Shown one piece after another: positions 44,635 through 56,160 of a stretch of 64,000 nucleotides of DNA (position 1 is the stretch's first letter; each line of letters begins with the position of its first letter). The stretch covers positions 57,913,128 to 57,977,127 of the forward strand of contig OZ022341.1 in the NCBI GenBank assembly GCA_963989245.1, read 5' to 3'. This DNA is from Nansenia antarctica (lineage: Eukaryota; Chordata; Actinopteri; Argentiniformes; Microstomatidae). Below the pieces are notes generated by a model that did not search any database, was not told where the DNA came from, and saw only the letters and a list, made by a program, of their open reading frames with translations. The position numbers were made by a program, and so were the translations under genes.

Positions 44635-47539
44635 GCACCACATTTTCTCCAAGGGCGAATGGAGAAGGGCCAGGCTGAGAGACCATCCCCGAGCGCTGAT
44701 CACTATCTCGGTTGACATGCCTGTCGGACCGAGTGCAGGCACCGGCGACCGTGGCTCGGTCAACGGGGCGAGGGTATCCGCCATCGCGGACACTGGTGCA
44801 CAGTCGGACCTTTGGTCCCTAGAGGAGTTCATTGCCTGCGGATTCTCACGTGACGACCTGCGTCCCGACCATCTCAGCATGTCGGCCGCCAACCGCTCCC
44901 CCATAGCTGTCGAAGGCGCATTCTTCGCTAGACTCTCGACAGCCTCCAGCAGTGGTGGAGTGGCGTCCTGCCGCTCCATGGTGTACGTGAGCAGCTCAGT
45001 CCGGGCCATGTACCTATCCTACGAGTCGCTGCTCAACCTCGGCCTCTTGTCTATGGACTTCCCATCAGGTGACATCGTAGGGGGGCCCAACGACGAGCGT
45101 GGGTCTTACACGCCAAACCAGCCCCTGTCCGTCAATGCTACGAGGTCCACCAACGGCGGCTGCAGCGACCCGAGTAACCCCCACAGCGCCCAGTGCTCAT
45201 GTCCCCAGCGTACGGTCCCTCCGGAACGCCCTACGGCGCTACCCTTCCCTGTCACACCAGAGAACAACAGCCGGATGAAGGATTGGCTATTCGGGAGATA
45301 CGCCTCATCCACATTCAACACTTGCCCTCATCGGGCGCTGCCGTGCATGGAAGGGCCACCCATTGAAATGCATGTGGACCCCGCAGCCACGCCGAGAGCA
45401 TGCCACACCGCGGCCGTTGTGCCTCTACACTGGCAGCAGAGAGTCCACGATGACCTTCTCCGGGATGAGGCCCTCGGTGTCATTGAACGTGTGCCATACG
45501 GCGAACCAGTGACATGGTGCCATCGTATGGTGGTCACTCGGAAGCACAATGGCTCCCCCCGCAGGACCGTGGACCTCTCACCTCTCAACAAGTTCTGCCT
45601 ACGTGAGACTTTCGCCACCGAGTCCCCATTCCACCTCGCACGTCGTATCCCAAAGGACACCTGGAAGACTGTCACGGACGCCTGGAATGGCTACCACAGT
45701 GTGCCCCTGCGTGAATCGGATCGTCACCTGACCACATTCATCACGCCCTTTGGCCGCTGGCGTTACACCAGGGCGCCACAAGGTTTCCTATCGTCGGGGG
45801 ATGGCTACAACCGCCGTTTCGATGCGGTCCTCTCGGACTATGAGCGTAAGGAACGTTGTGTGGATGACACCATCCACTATGACACCGACCTGGAGCAGCA
45901 CTGGTGGAGGACCATCGACTTCCTTACTCGTGTCGGCCGGGCAGGCATCGTGTTGAACCCGGACAAGTTCCAGTTTGCGGAGAGGGACGTCGAGTTCGCT
46001 GGCTTCAGGGTGTCGGACACTACTATCGAGCCACTCCCCAAGTACTTGGACGCTATCCGAGACTTCCCCACCCCGGACTCCACGACGGATGTCAGGAGCT
46101 GGTTCGGCCTTGTCAACCAGGTGTCGAACTATGCCCAGCTGCGCGACACGATGGCTCCATTTAAGCCATTCCTCAGCCCACGCTGTAAATTCTCATGGTC
46201 ACCCGAACTGGAGGAAGCCTTCCAAACGTCCAAAAGTGCTATTGTCGGGGCTATCCGTGAGGGCGTGGAGATCTACGACATGCAGAAGCGCACCTGCCTC
46301 CGCCCTGACTGGTCCAAGCGCGGTATTGGTTACTTCCTGCTCCAACAACATTGTAGCTGCGCCTCGGGCATACCAGACTGCTGCCCGGGAGGATGGAGGA
46401 TCACCCTCGCTGGTTCACGCTTCCTGTCCCCGGCCGAACAGCGCTATGCGGCCATCGAAGGAGAGGCCCTAGCCGTGGCCTGGGGTCTGGAGCAAGCACG
46501 GTACTTCACGCAGGGGAGCGACAACCTCGTCGTAGTTACAGACCATAAGCCCCTGGTGAAGATCTTTGGCGACCGTACGCTAGATGAGATAACGAACTCA
46601 CGCCTGTTTAGACTCAAGCAGCGTACCCTCCCATGGCGCTTCGACATTGTGCACCTGCCTGGAAAGAGCAACTATGCCGCTGACGCAACCTCAAGACATC
46701 CGTCTCCATCAGGCTCAGCGAACGGCCTCTCACTGGGATTGCCGGGCGTGCCTGACGCCGTGGAGTCAGCACTTATGGCTTCCATCCGCGCCGATGCACA
46801 AGAGCTCGGAGCCGTCTCTTGGACCGTCCTTGCACGAGAAACAGCAAGTGATGCATGCCTCAGCCACCTTCTGCACCTGATCGAACATGGGGACAGGGTT
46901 GATATGAACGACCCAGCCCTGGCGAGTCTATCACCAGTCTGTGAGTCCATTTACGCACAGGACGGCGTCCTGCTATATCATGACCGCGTCGTGGTCCCTC
47001 CATCCCTCCGCGACAGCGTCCTTCGACACCTCCATGCCGCCCACCAAGGGATCTCGGCGATGGGGCAACAGGCCCGTGCCATAGTCTACTGGCCAGGGAT
47101 GTCAGAGGACATCCGAGCCGCCAGGTACGGATGTGCGGACTGTAACCGGAACGCTCCGTCACAAGCAGCCACGCCCCCCCTGCCATCCTCGCCACCGTCC
47201 ACCCCATTCGAGGCGGTGTTTGCTGACTTCTTTGACTATGGAGGTCGTCACTTCCTGGTTATCGGAGATCGACTATCGGGCTGGGTGGAGGTCCTATGCT
47301 CCACAGCAGGCACTGATATGGGAGGCTCAGCTGGGCTGGTTCGCCACCTCCGTGCGTTCTTTGGCTCCTTTGGCGTGCCGGAGGAACTTTCGAGCGACGG
47401 TGGTCCGGAGTTCACAGCAGGCCAGACACAGGACTTCCTCCGTTTGTGGGGCGTCAAACACCGTGTGTCCTCTGTTGCTTTCCCACAGTCAAACGGAAGA
47501 CTGGCAGTCTCGATCATGACCGCTTTCTGCGTGCCATGA
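44635..47539 (+). CDS. pol: Pol: protease, reverse transcriptase, RNase H, integrase (3' part broken)
   Basis: Frame +1 to gag, open from 44411 (overlap) to a stop at 47537. Visible domains: aspartic protease (IADTGAQSDLWS, about 44780), reverse transcriptase (RTVDLSPLNKF; CVDDTIHYD at about 45857, a CVDD variant of the YVDD active site) and RNase H (LRPDWSKRGIGYFL; EGEALAVAWG; TDHKPLVKIFG; ADATSRHPS). The integrase follows, with an HHCC module (HLHAAHQG...CADC), the first catalytic Asp region (ADFFDYGGRHFLVIGDRLSG) and the second (SSDGGPEF). The frame is lost just after FPQSNGR, before the expected catalytic Glu. Production of Gag-Pol would need a +1 frameshift at the gag end. Confidence 0.9.
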
Positions 47540-48285
47540 TACAGTTACGCAACACGCCTGACCCCGACTGCAACCTCTCACCGGCGCAGATTATTTTCGG
47601 TCACCCCCTTCGAGGTTCGCTTTCCTTCGTCAACAGGCTTGAGAAGTTCTCGAACCCACATATCCGACCGCTCTGGCGCCAAGCATGGGCGGCAAAGGAG
47701 GATGCCCTTCGGACCCGGATGTCCCGTACCACTGAGTCCCTGCAGGCTCACTCGAAGCCACTCCGCCCATTGGCACTTGGTGAGAGGGTGTTCCTCCAGA
47801 ACCAGCAGGGCCCTAGCCCTAACAAGTGGGACAGGTCAGGGGTGGTGGTGGAGTCACGTGATCACGATCAGTATCGGGTTAAGGTTGATGGGTCTGGACG
47901 CCTGACTTTACGCAACCGGCGGTTCCTCCGTGGCTACACCCCCTATGCTCCTCATCAGCCAGCTGCTATGTCCCCTCCACCTGCGCCCTTGGTACACCGC
48001 TCCCTACCTGTCCAACCGTGCCCGGTGGTGCCCCAGGGGATCGTCCAGCAGCTGGCGGATGGACCCTGTGGCGCGGCCCTGGGTCCCTCCTTGCCGGCGT
48101 CTGCTGGTGAGGCGGCCCCTGGCCTCGGGTCCCAGGGCGACCCTGTACCCACTGATGCCACCCCGAACGCTTCGCTTCTAGTGTCGCAGTCGCCACTGTC
48201 GCTGCCCCGTCCTACGAGGCCTCGCCGTACAAGGGAGCCACCCAAGCACTACGAGCCCGAAACAGGCCGTTGGACGCGGGACTGA
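47515..48285 (+). pseudogene. pol: Integrase C-terminal part, out of frame
   Basis: Continues the integrase in another frame from about 47498 (SLDHDRFLRAMIQLRNTPDP), through SPAQIIFGHPLRG to a chromodomain-free C-terminal barrel-like stretch (ALGERVFLQNQQGPSPNKWD, YRVKVDGSGRLTLRNRRFL). A Pro-rich tail follows, ending at TGA 48283-48285. Compared with the family, a short segment before 47498 is missing and the frame changes. That loss includes the region of the third catalytic acidic residue. Confidence 0.85.
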
Positions 48286-48330
48286 GTCCGGTTACCTATT
48301 TCAGTTTATAGCTTTCCGGACTGGGGGGGA

Positions 48331-48634
48331 TGAAGGGTATACCGCCTGTCCACTAGGTGGCAGTATCTCGTTTGCTATGCTGTCCGGCTCAGTCAGGTGT
48401 CGGCCATGTTATTATTTGTTTAGTGTCAGACGTTCATGTTACGGTGGCCGTCTATTGAGCTGTCCACCTATTCCTGTAAGTTGGTTATTCGAATGTTTCT
48501 GGTTAAGTTATATATATTACATTTACCCTGCTTATACTTTATCTCAATTCATGCTTCTATTGTTTGTATATTTGCAGGGCGTTTTCATCTTTGTCATTAA
48601 ACACTTCATTGACATTGAGGAGCGTATTTCTTCA
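48331..48634 (+). repeat. 3' LTR
   Basis: Identical to the 5' LTR except for G at 48344. Preceded by the polypurine tract CTGGGGGGGA. Confidence 0.95.
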
Positions 48635-48730
48635 ATCTTGTCAACCAGTCAACCTGACATCTTCAATTGTGGATGGAGAATTCATCTATTTCAACAGCTT
48701 GACAGTCAAGGGCAAGATATGAACATCAGT

Positions 48731-48925
48731 GGGTAGTGGTGGTCTAGTGGATAGTGAGTTGGACTTGTGATCGGAAGGTTGTGAGTTCAAATCCCGCCTG
48801 AAGCCACACCACTACTAGTGTGCCCTTGGGTAAGACACTTAGCCCTCAGTTACTCCAGGGGGAATGTCCCTGTAATTCGTAATTGTAAAACGCTTTGGAT
48901 AAAAGCGTCTGCTAAATGGCAAAAT
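48731..48925 (+). mobile_element. tRNA-derived SINE
   Basis: GGTAGTGGTGGTCTAGTGGA (A box) and GAGTTCAAATCCC (B box), body with GGGTAAGACACTTAGCCCTC, 3' part CGCTTTGGATAAAAGCGTCT and GCTAAATGGC. A typical teleost SINE with the conserved 3' tail. It lies 92 bp after the LTR retrotransposon. Confidence 0.88.
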
Positions 48926-49099
48926 TATAAATTATTTAACATCACCATCAGCCAGCCACTACACCTACAGTATATAGCCCACAGCTGCCACTATACACAT
49001 TACTAGCTCTACGAATTACTGCATGCATGATTTATTTCCGTGTCATGCCACTTAGCTACACGGCCCATCTCACATACAAGACGCCTATATTACATAATA

Positions 49100-49308
49100 A
49101 TAACAATCGAGCATATGTCCAGTTGTATCTTGTAGAAATTGTGGAAGCAAGGCAAGCAATAGAGCCTATTGTAATCAGCCTGCCTGGTCCGACTACGTAA
49201 CAATTGAGAATGGAATGTTGTGGTGCGACAAAATCGCATCGCACGCCGTGTGCATTGCAATCGAATGTTGTCCGGCGACAAAAATCGCACGCCGTGTGCA
49301 TTGGCCTT
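49100..49308. mobile_element. Harbinger-like element fragment related to 41368-42205
   Basis: GTCCGACTACGTAACAATTG and TGTTGTGGTGCGACAAAATC recur inverted at 41541-41600, and GCACGCCGTGTGCATTGGCC matches the element end. It is truncated on the left. Confidence 0.65.
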
Positions 49309-49310
49309 AA

Positions 49311-49521
49311 AGGGCTCTGCACACAGCGTGCGATTTCTGTTGCGCGTCAACGTTCCATTTTGAAGTTTGAATGGAAGTCTATGAGAACATACAACAGAAA
49401 TTGCATCGCACGCTGTGTGCATTGGGATGCGATGTTTTACGATGTTCTCATAGACTTCCATTCAAACTTCAAAATGGAACGTTGACGGGCAACAGAAATC
49501 GCACGCTGTGTGCAGAGCCCT
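49311..49521. mobile_element. Near-perfect palindromic MITE with TAA target duplication
   Basis: AGGGCTCTGCACACAGCGTG at the left and CACGCTGTGTGCAGAGCCCT at the right, each followed inwardly by AACGTTCCATTTTGAAGTTT and its complement. The flanks are TAA (49308-49310) and TAA (49522-49524). The two arms are almost fully complementary, which makes a 211-bp fold-back. The TAA target suggests PIF/Harbinger mobilisation. Confidence 0.8.
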
Positions 49522-49524
49522 TAA

Positions 49525-52500
49525 GGTGTGCGACGGCGTGCGATTTTTTATCTACTAATTTACTAATGTAACACTCTCATCTGGGGATTTACACGGCAAA
49601 TCAAATGAAGAACTACAAATCCCTGATGACAGGGAGAAGACGTATGACTGCTCTGATGAATCAACCCCTATTTCATTAATTTTCTCTATATAACGACGTC
49701 GATCATTGATCGGCAACAACACTATATAATAGTTTGCCTAACTGGCCATCGGATTTGGGCTCCTAATATCTAAAAAGCACTACGGTTTTCTTATTTTATC
49801 GGATTAAAGTAGCGAAGACCAGAAATTCCCATTGACCGCCAGTCAAACTTCTCCACTTCTATCACCCAAAAAGGGGCGTGATCATTCTGATGACAGGGAG
49901 ATTACGCGCAATTGCTCTGATAAATACAGGCATTAATAAACACCTAATGGATCAGATTATGTAAAAAACGTATAGAGATATAGAACCTTATAATTCTAAC
50001 GTCACGTAATGTGAAGGAGGAAGGATATAGTATGTAGCTCCCCACAAAGACAGACCACAGTGCCTAGATGAGGCGTATGCTCTGTGACCTTATTTGGGGA
50101 TTCGTGTTGCTGCTGACTGGAAATGAAAGAGGGAGAAAAACAAGAGGGAGAAAGGGGGGTGGGGGGGTTGGGGGGTGGGTAGTGGGCAGTGGGCAGGGCA
50201 TGCTTGCTTCCACTGTATGCAGCATGATTTCCTGACAGCTAGCATTTACATTCCCACTCTGTTTCCCTCCTATTAATACATCTATGCTAATGAGAATCCC
50301 AGAGCCCAGATGTCATTTACTGAAATATACAAAGGGGCACAACCTACAAGTTCCACTAATGAGCCACTGGCATCATATGAGACACAAACACACGTAACAT
50401 ACGGAGGTACAGTCTTAATATGCCAGGGTGTTTTTGCAACCTCATTGTACAATAACTATGTTTTTTTCTCAGAGATATGAATCTAATTTGATTGATTTAA
50501 TTTGATGTTGCTCTAAAGAGAAGTGCTATAATTTGATGTTGATGAGAGAACCAAACTGACAAAACAGCCCTGTACTTTGGCAGGGTGTGAGGCAGTGGGA
50601 TAGTTGTTGAGGGTAACAAGGAAGTGCAGCACTGACAGCCAGTGATACCATTGGACATGCAATGTACTGGGTCATTTTCAACAATGTGTGGAGTTACACA
50701 TAGCAAACTTCCTAGAGGCAAAAGATTGATGCAGATATGGCATAATAGATACTGATATTTTACAAATGTACTACGCACTCAGAAGAGAGGTCTGTATCTG
50801 GAATGATAACTTGGAGCATGAGAATAACATTAGAATACAGTATTACCAGTGCAGAGAAAAAAGTTGGTGTCTGAAATGCAGTAGCAATTATTCTTATGTG
50901 ATACTGTGAACAGAACACCATCACTGTGTTTTCCCTTTGAATTTGGGCAGAAACCCCAGAGAGTGACTGGCAACATCTGAATAGTTCTAGACAAATTATC
51001 ACTTGAAAACAAGATAGAAAAATTCTATCGAAAGTTACAATTGTTCATGGGTTTGCTGGACTGTTTCCAGGGCAGTCACATATACATCATCAAATGACCT
51101 TTTAGGAGTGTCTTATGATCCATCCATCTCTCTGAGATGACCTTGTAAGTACCACAGGAGGTCTAGCCTAATACAGGGAGTACTTAAGTTGGTCACCGGC
51201 TCTAGACTCAAGCTGCAGTGTGGCATTTGAAGAGACATTATTTGTCAGGTCAGCTGAAACCTCTCATTAATCACTCTGTTACAGTGATCTTTAATGACAT
51301 GAATGCAAGGACACATCATGACTGCTAGGGTTAGGGTGAAATACACAAATGGAAAAAAACACACATTCCAAATTGATTTGAATTCTATCAATAGTTTAGC
51401 AATCCTATCATCACTACGTTCCCATGCAAATGCTGCCATGTAATAATTTTGCTCTCTCCGCAGAGGAGGGCAACCGTATGTTGACATTTGTCTACGTCTG
51501 AACATCTGTCTGTCAACTGGAGCCTATTATGTTGTTATGTTATATACTGCATCCATTACTCTGACTGAAGCGACAGTCACTCTGTAGGGTGCCCCACACA
51601 TCAGTGAAAGACACAGCTACGGTACATTTCCAGCTGGGTTCATAGCTGTGATCCACAGTCCCATTTAACCCTGCAGGGCCCCATGTTGTGGAGTGCAGCA
51701 GGCATCATCCTGGTGACAGCACACTCTCTACCAGAGAAGAGCAGTAATGAATGGAGGGACATTGTGGAGGTACAACTTAGAAGACACAGCAGGTGGCAGG
51801 AGAGGGAGGTTTCATCTCTCTCACTTCATTAGTGGAATATGAAACTCTCCTTTTATAAAGCTTTGGATGATTTCCAAATTATCAGTCACATTAGTCCTTG
51901 GGGCGCTCAACAAACAAATCCTTTTGACATGTGTTCCACTGGTTGCAAAATGGGCTATATTATGCAAAATACATATAACACCATGTACAACACCCTGCTG
52001 TGATGCACAGCATACAAGGCCTGGAAATTCAAGATACTGATATTCATGAAAAAGGAAAACTTTCAAAGTGATTTCTCTAGTACTTTAAAGCACCACCTGT
52101 TTTGATGCTCTCAGATTCCACTCTTGCTTAAGGGGATGAGGAAAGACTGAAGCACGTTTTATATTTTATACTAACAGGGGGCCTGCAGTGGCGTATCACA
52201 GTTCTAGTTGCCTGGAGATAAAATTAGCAGCACTAAGAGCAGCAAGGGGTCCCTGCTCTCCTCTCCCTTTCATCTCAGTGGCTCCAGATACTGACTGATG
52301 ATGACAACGATCTACAGTACACAACATGTGCTCATTAATCATACAGAAGTATGGAGAATCAGAGGACTCGGGTGTCATCATGGCTACGGCTTCTAAAGGG
52401 ACCAAGAACTCCAGGGTTACTGCTCCTTCTGTTTCATTTTATACAGAGACCTTGCAGTGTTCAACAAAAATGCAAAGGACTGTGTAGAGAAATGGGAAAC

Positions 52501-53433
52501 TGTCATATAACCAGCACTCGAGTTGAGGGGAGATTTCCCCCTTGAAATAAAAACAGTCAAAATCATCCCCCTTCTGAAACTGCCAACCCCCCTTTCCAGC
52601 CATTATGTCATTTTATCAATGAACGTGGTATTACTGCTATTTCAACATTTAGTTTTGCGCATATTGAGTAAAATACTGTGGGCGAGGGGGCACACACAAA
52701 TGCAATGACAATTTTACCAAGTCGCTGAAACTGAAGTCACTGACACTGTGGGGATGCTAAAATTGTCCCCATATGATCAAATCCACCATCCCCCCTGATT
52801 TTATTTTACAACTTGAGTACTGCATACAACCACCACGCTTCAGAGAAACGAAAATATTTTATACAGAGATTATTAGATATTCTCCTTTATCATGTGGAGA
52901 ATATCTCCACAATGCAGCAAATGTATTCTTTATATAGTCTGAATGTTTTCTTTCTTTTGGATATGCATTAATCTAATATGAGCAGTGACAAATGAAAATT
53001 ATAGCCCTGAGTTTTTACAAAATAATTATCTAATAAATAACAGGAGGTTGATCAAGTCAGTTTATTTCTATATCTTCATGTTGTTATTCAAATTCAATAC
53101 TTACAATGCACATAAAATGACCAGTCATAGAGCACAACTATTCTTGAGGATGACATCTAGTGCATAAAGGTGGACCCAACTCAAAGTCAGAATATGTGAT
53201 CATGGCAGCGGATTTTGTTTGGAGAGCACTTTTAACAACAGTTTTGTCATAAAGTGGTCAATCCTCTTCTAGCTGGCCGGGCGAGGTCAGTTAACAACTT
53301 AAGATATGTGGCCTTTGGAAAGTATTCAGACCACAAAATAAAAAAATAAAAAAATAAAAAATACAATTGTCGGTATTTACACTTCAAAATAATCTAAAAT
53401 GGCCTACATTTGCGACTGCCAAACTAAAAGGCT
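49525..53433. other. Intergenic region 3' of BUB1, no gene seen
   Basis: Contains a G-rich tract (50155-50185, GGGGGGTTGGGGGGTGGG-like). A possible BUB1 polyadenylation signal (AATAAA on the minus strand near 53061-53066) lies about 370 bp after the stop. No supported coding region on either strand. Confidence 0.4.
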
Positions 53434-56160
53434 CTATCTCCTGGCTGATTTGCTCTCCAACAGCTGGACGACCAAGCGGCTTTTCAGTGAAAGAAGTTTG
53501 TTGCTGTAGTTCTGTTGGAGGACTGCACTCATTTTACTGCGCAGGCTATGCAGGCAGGGCAGAGAGTTGCAGTCAGGCACATTCAGCAGGGTGTGAAAGA
53601 ATTCTGTCCACAAATCACTGTGGGGATTCCTGCAGGACAGACAGAGGAAGAGGGGCGGGGCTTGTGAGACTTTTACCTCAAATGGGTGAGTGAGTGGGAG
53701 CATTTTATTTATTTATTATTAAAACGGCAGAGTAACTTACCTTCTAAACACGGCATTCGTCTTCCAAATGCCATCCTCATTTCGTACTTGCATATATGTT
53801 CCAAATATCATGCAGTACACAGTTCCAGCTATTCCGAAGTAGTCCGTCTAAAAGACAAAAAGTTAATTAATTAATTAAACGTTTTCCAAACAATTAATGT
53901 TTTCCAAAGAGTTTGAGGGACATTCAAAATATAATTATCAGAGTTATAACACACACGTTTTTCTAACCTGATAATTCCATGGTCTCCCACTCAGCATCTC
54001 AGTACACTGGAAGCCTGAGGTCATACACTTGCCAGTGAATGCTGTGTCCTCTGGGAAGAGGGTCATGTCAATGCTCTGGCCCAGGTCAATCAGGGCAAGT
54101 CCATGATCAAGATTCTCCGGGTCAAAGGACTTATTTTCCAGGAACCTAAAAATCACAGCAGACAAAATGGAAGAGTGAAGACGTGACATTGCAACTCCCT
54201 GGTAGTCCAGCGTCCATCAAGTGTCTACTGCAGCAAAAAAGTTAGTATTCTGCTTTCACTGAGATTACACAATGGAACTTTTGAGGCTTGTTACCATCCT
54301 GCCAGTCTATTTGCTTTACACTCAACCATGGATGTATAACTTCCAGGAAAAGCAATTACCTCTCTCCCAACAGGAAGTTGTCTGGCTTGATGTCAGCGTG
54401 AACAATGTGGACACTGTGCAGCAGCTCCACCATGTGCAAGATGCAGGTGGTGAAGTAGAGGACCAGGGGCTGGGGCATCGTCTTGTCACTTGTGTTCTTG
54501 TACAGGTTTACAGCATTCTGGTGGTGGGGAATCAGAGGCAAGGCAAGGTAAATGTATTTATATAGCACATATTCATACAACTTAATGTATACTCTAGCAC
54601 TTTAAATGAATACATGATCAAATAAAATAAAAAAACTCAATTTAAAATGTTCAGGTTTAAAAACACTAAATAAAACAAATCAATCAGTTAAAAAGCCTAG
54701 CATAACTACCGTACTGACCCGAATATAAGACGACCCTGATTATAAGACGACCCCCCTTTTTCAATAATCATTTTTGTTAAAATACTTTTTTTGAAGACCA
54801 AATCAAGAAGACCAAATAAAGAAAATCATTTGATTTGTATTCACATTGAATGAAACAATGTAGGTTATTTTTATCATCTTGGGGTATGGGCATACAATCG
54901 TTAGGTTTTTCAGTCACGTATTCACACACCCTCCTGTCAATCACCTGGAAGAGGCCGCTTTGCAGACGGCGATAAGCTTTTCTCCGACTGTTACCATTCT
55001 TAAGCCGATCTTTTTGGGCTCGTCAACTTCTAACATTACACTCTGTAATATCATATTTCTTGGCTGCTCGACATGCCTCTGCTTCATTGACCACCATGGT
55101 CTTAAAATTGGCATCGTAACTCCGCCTCTGTTGTTTGTTAATTTGACCAACTTAAGAGCCACTTTTTTCGAGCTGGTCCGAGTGTCTCCGCAGTGTCTCT
55201 CCGCGGGTGTGTGTGTGTGAGTGTGTCTCCATCTCTCCAGGCACCCGTCACTGGGGTGTGTGTGAGAGGGAGAAACACGGTGGCTCGCGTGGGGAACAGT
55301 CTTTTGGCGCCATACGTTGTTGTGAATTAATATTGACGTGTAAAAGTCTAGGGCGCGAATATAAGACGATGCAGCTTTTTCAGACTTTTTTCTGGGGAAA
55401 AAACCCCGTCTTATATTCGGGTCAATACGGTATTTAAAATACACTCAATTAAAAGCTGAACAGAACATAAAAATCTTCAGCATATTTTCAAATGTTGGTA
55501 CAGATGGGGCTGACTTAATGTCTAATGACAGCAAGTTCCAGTGAGTGAATGCTGCCTCACCACTTTTGGTGCTCACTCTAGGAACTGTAAAAAGGCCAGC
55601 CTCAGATGATCGTATGTTGCTAAAGCATGTTAGCAAGACTCCTTTCAGTACTCTGATGACACCTTTCCATCTATTTGAGTGACAGTCAGTGTGATTAGAG
55701 GTAACTCACCAGTAGAGTGCCACATTTCTGGAGCTCGCCCACTAGGACGCTGCCATTCTGGAAGAGGTGGGCTGAGTGGATGTTGTTGAAGAGGTGACGT
55801 ACACCTGGCTGCAGCCGTGAATTCAGCTGGGTGTTGATGTAAAACTCCCAAGGATTGGCTGGTTTCTGCACCTACACATTGAGACAAAAAAAAAAAAATG
55901 CACGCATTGACATTCAAGCCTTTGAAACATGTGCATCAATCATGGCAAACTCTGTACGTTCTGGTGTCATCAGGTCTTATGAATGTCTGTGCACAAACAC
56001 CATATAATTGAAAAGTCTGTAAATCCAACCATTTCTAACTAAAAAACTAGAGCTCTCACCTTTAAAATCATCTTCTCAGAGGTTGTGAGGTCAGTTGCTT
56101 GGTAGACAGTAGCAAAGGCACCCTTTCCAAGGATGCAGTCAACTTGTAAGGAGCGTTTGC
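53434..56160 (-). CDS. bub1: BUB1 kinase-domain exons 19-24
   Basis: Exon 19 has the Gly-rich loop (LGKGAFATVYQA) and the probable ATP-anchoring Lys (MILK). Exon 20 has VQKPANPWEFYI. Exon 21 has the catalytic loop HADIKPDN (human has HGDIKPDN). Exon 22 has DLGQSIDM in place of DFG, a known BUB1 trait, and the activation segment FTGKCMTSGFQCTEML. Exons 23-24 are the C-lobe, with stop TAG at 53434-53436. Confidence 0.94.

Larger units (their letters stand above)
43275..48634 (+). mobile_element. Young Ty3/Gypsy LTR retrotransposon, full length
   Basis: 5360 bp with two 304-bp LTRs (43275-43578, 48331-48634). I see one difference between them (A at 43288 against G at 48344). Target duplication ATCTT lies at 43270-43274 and 48635-48639. 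The order is LTR, primer site, gag, protease, reverse transcriptase, RNase H, integrase, polypurine tract (CTGGGGGGGA, 48321-48330), LTR. No env. Reverse transcriptase precedes integrase, as in Ty3/Gypsy. Near-identical LTRs mean very recent insertion. One lesion in the integrase region (about 47497-47515) disables this copy. Confidence 0.95.

Noticed and set aside
43275..48634. Endogenous retrovirus
   Set aside because: No env-like frame follows pol; the space between the pol end (48285) and the polypurine tract is only about 35 bp. It is a Gypsy-type retrotransposon.
54941..55444. 167-codon minus-strand ORF in BUB1 intron 20
   Set aside because: It is a shadow frame of the pogo-like element. 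The meaningful frame is the adjacent one with the helix-turn-helix sequence.
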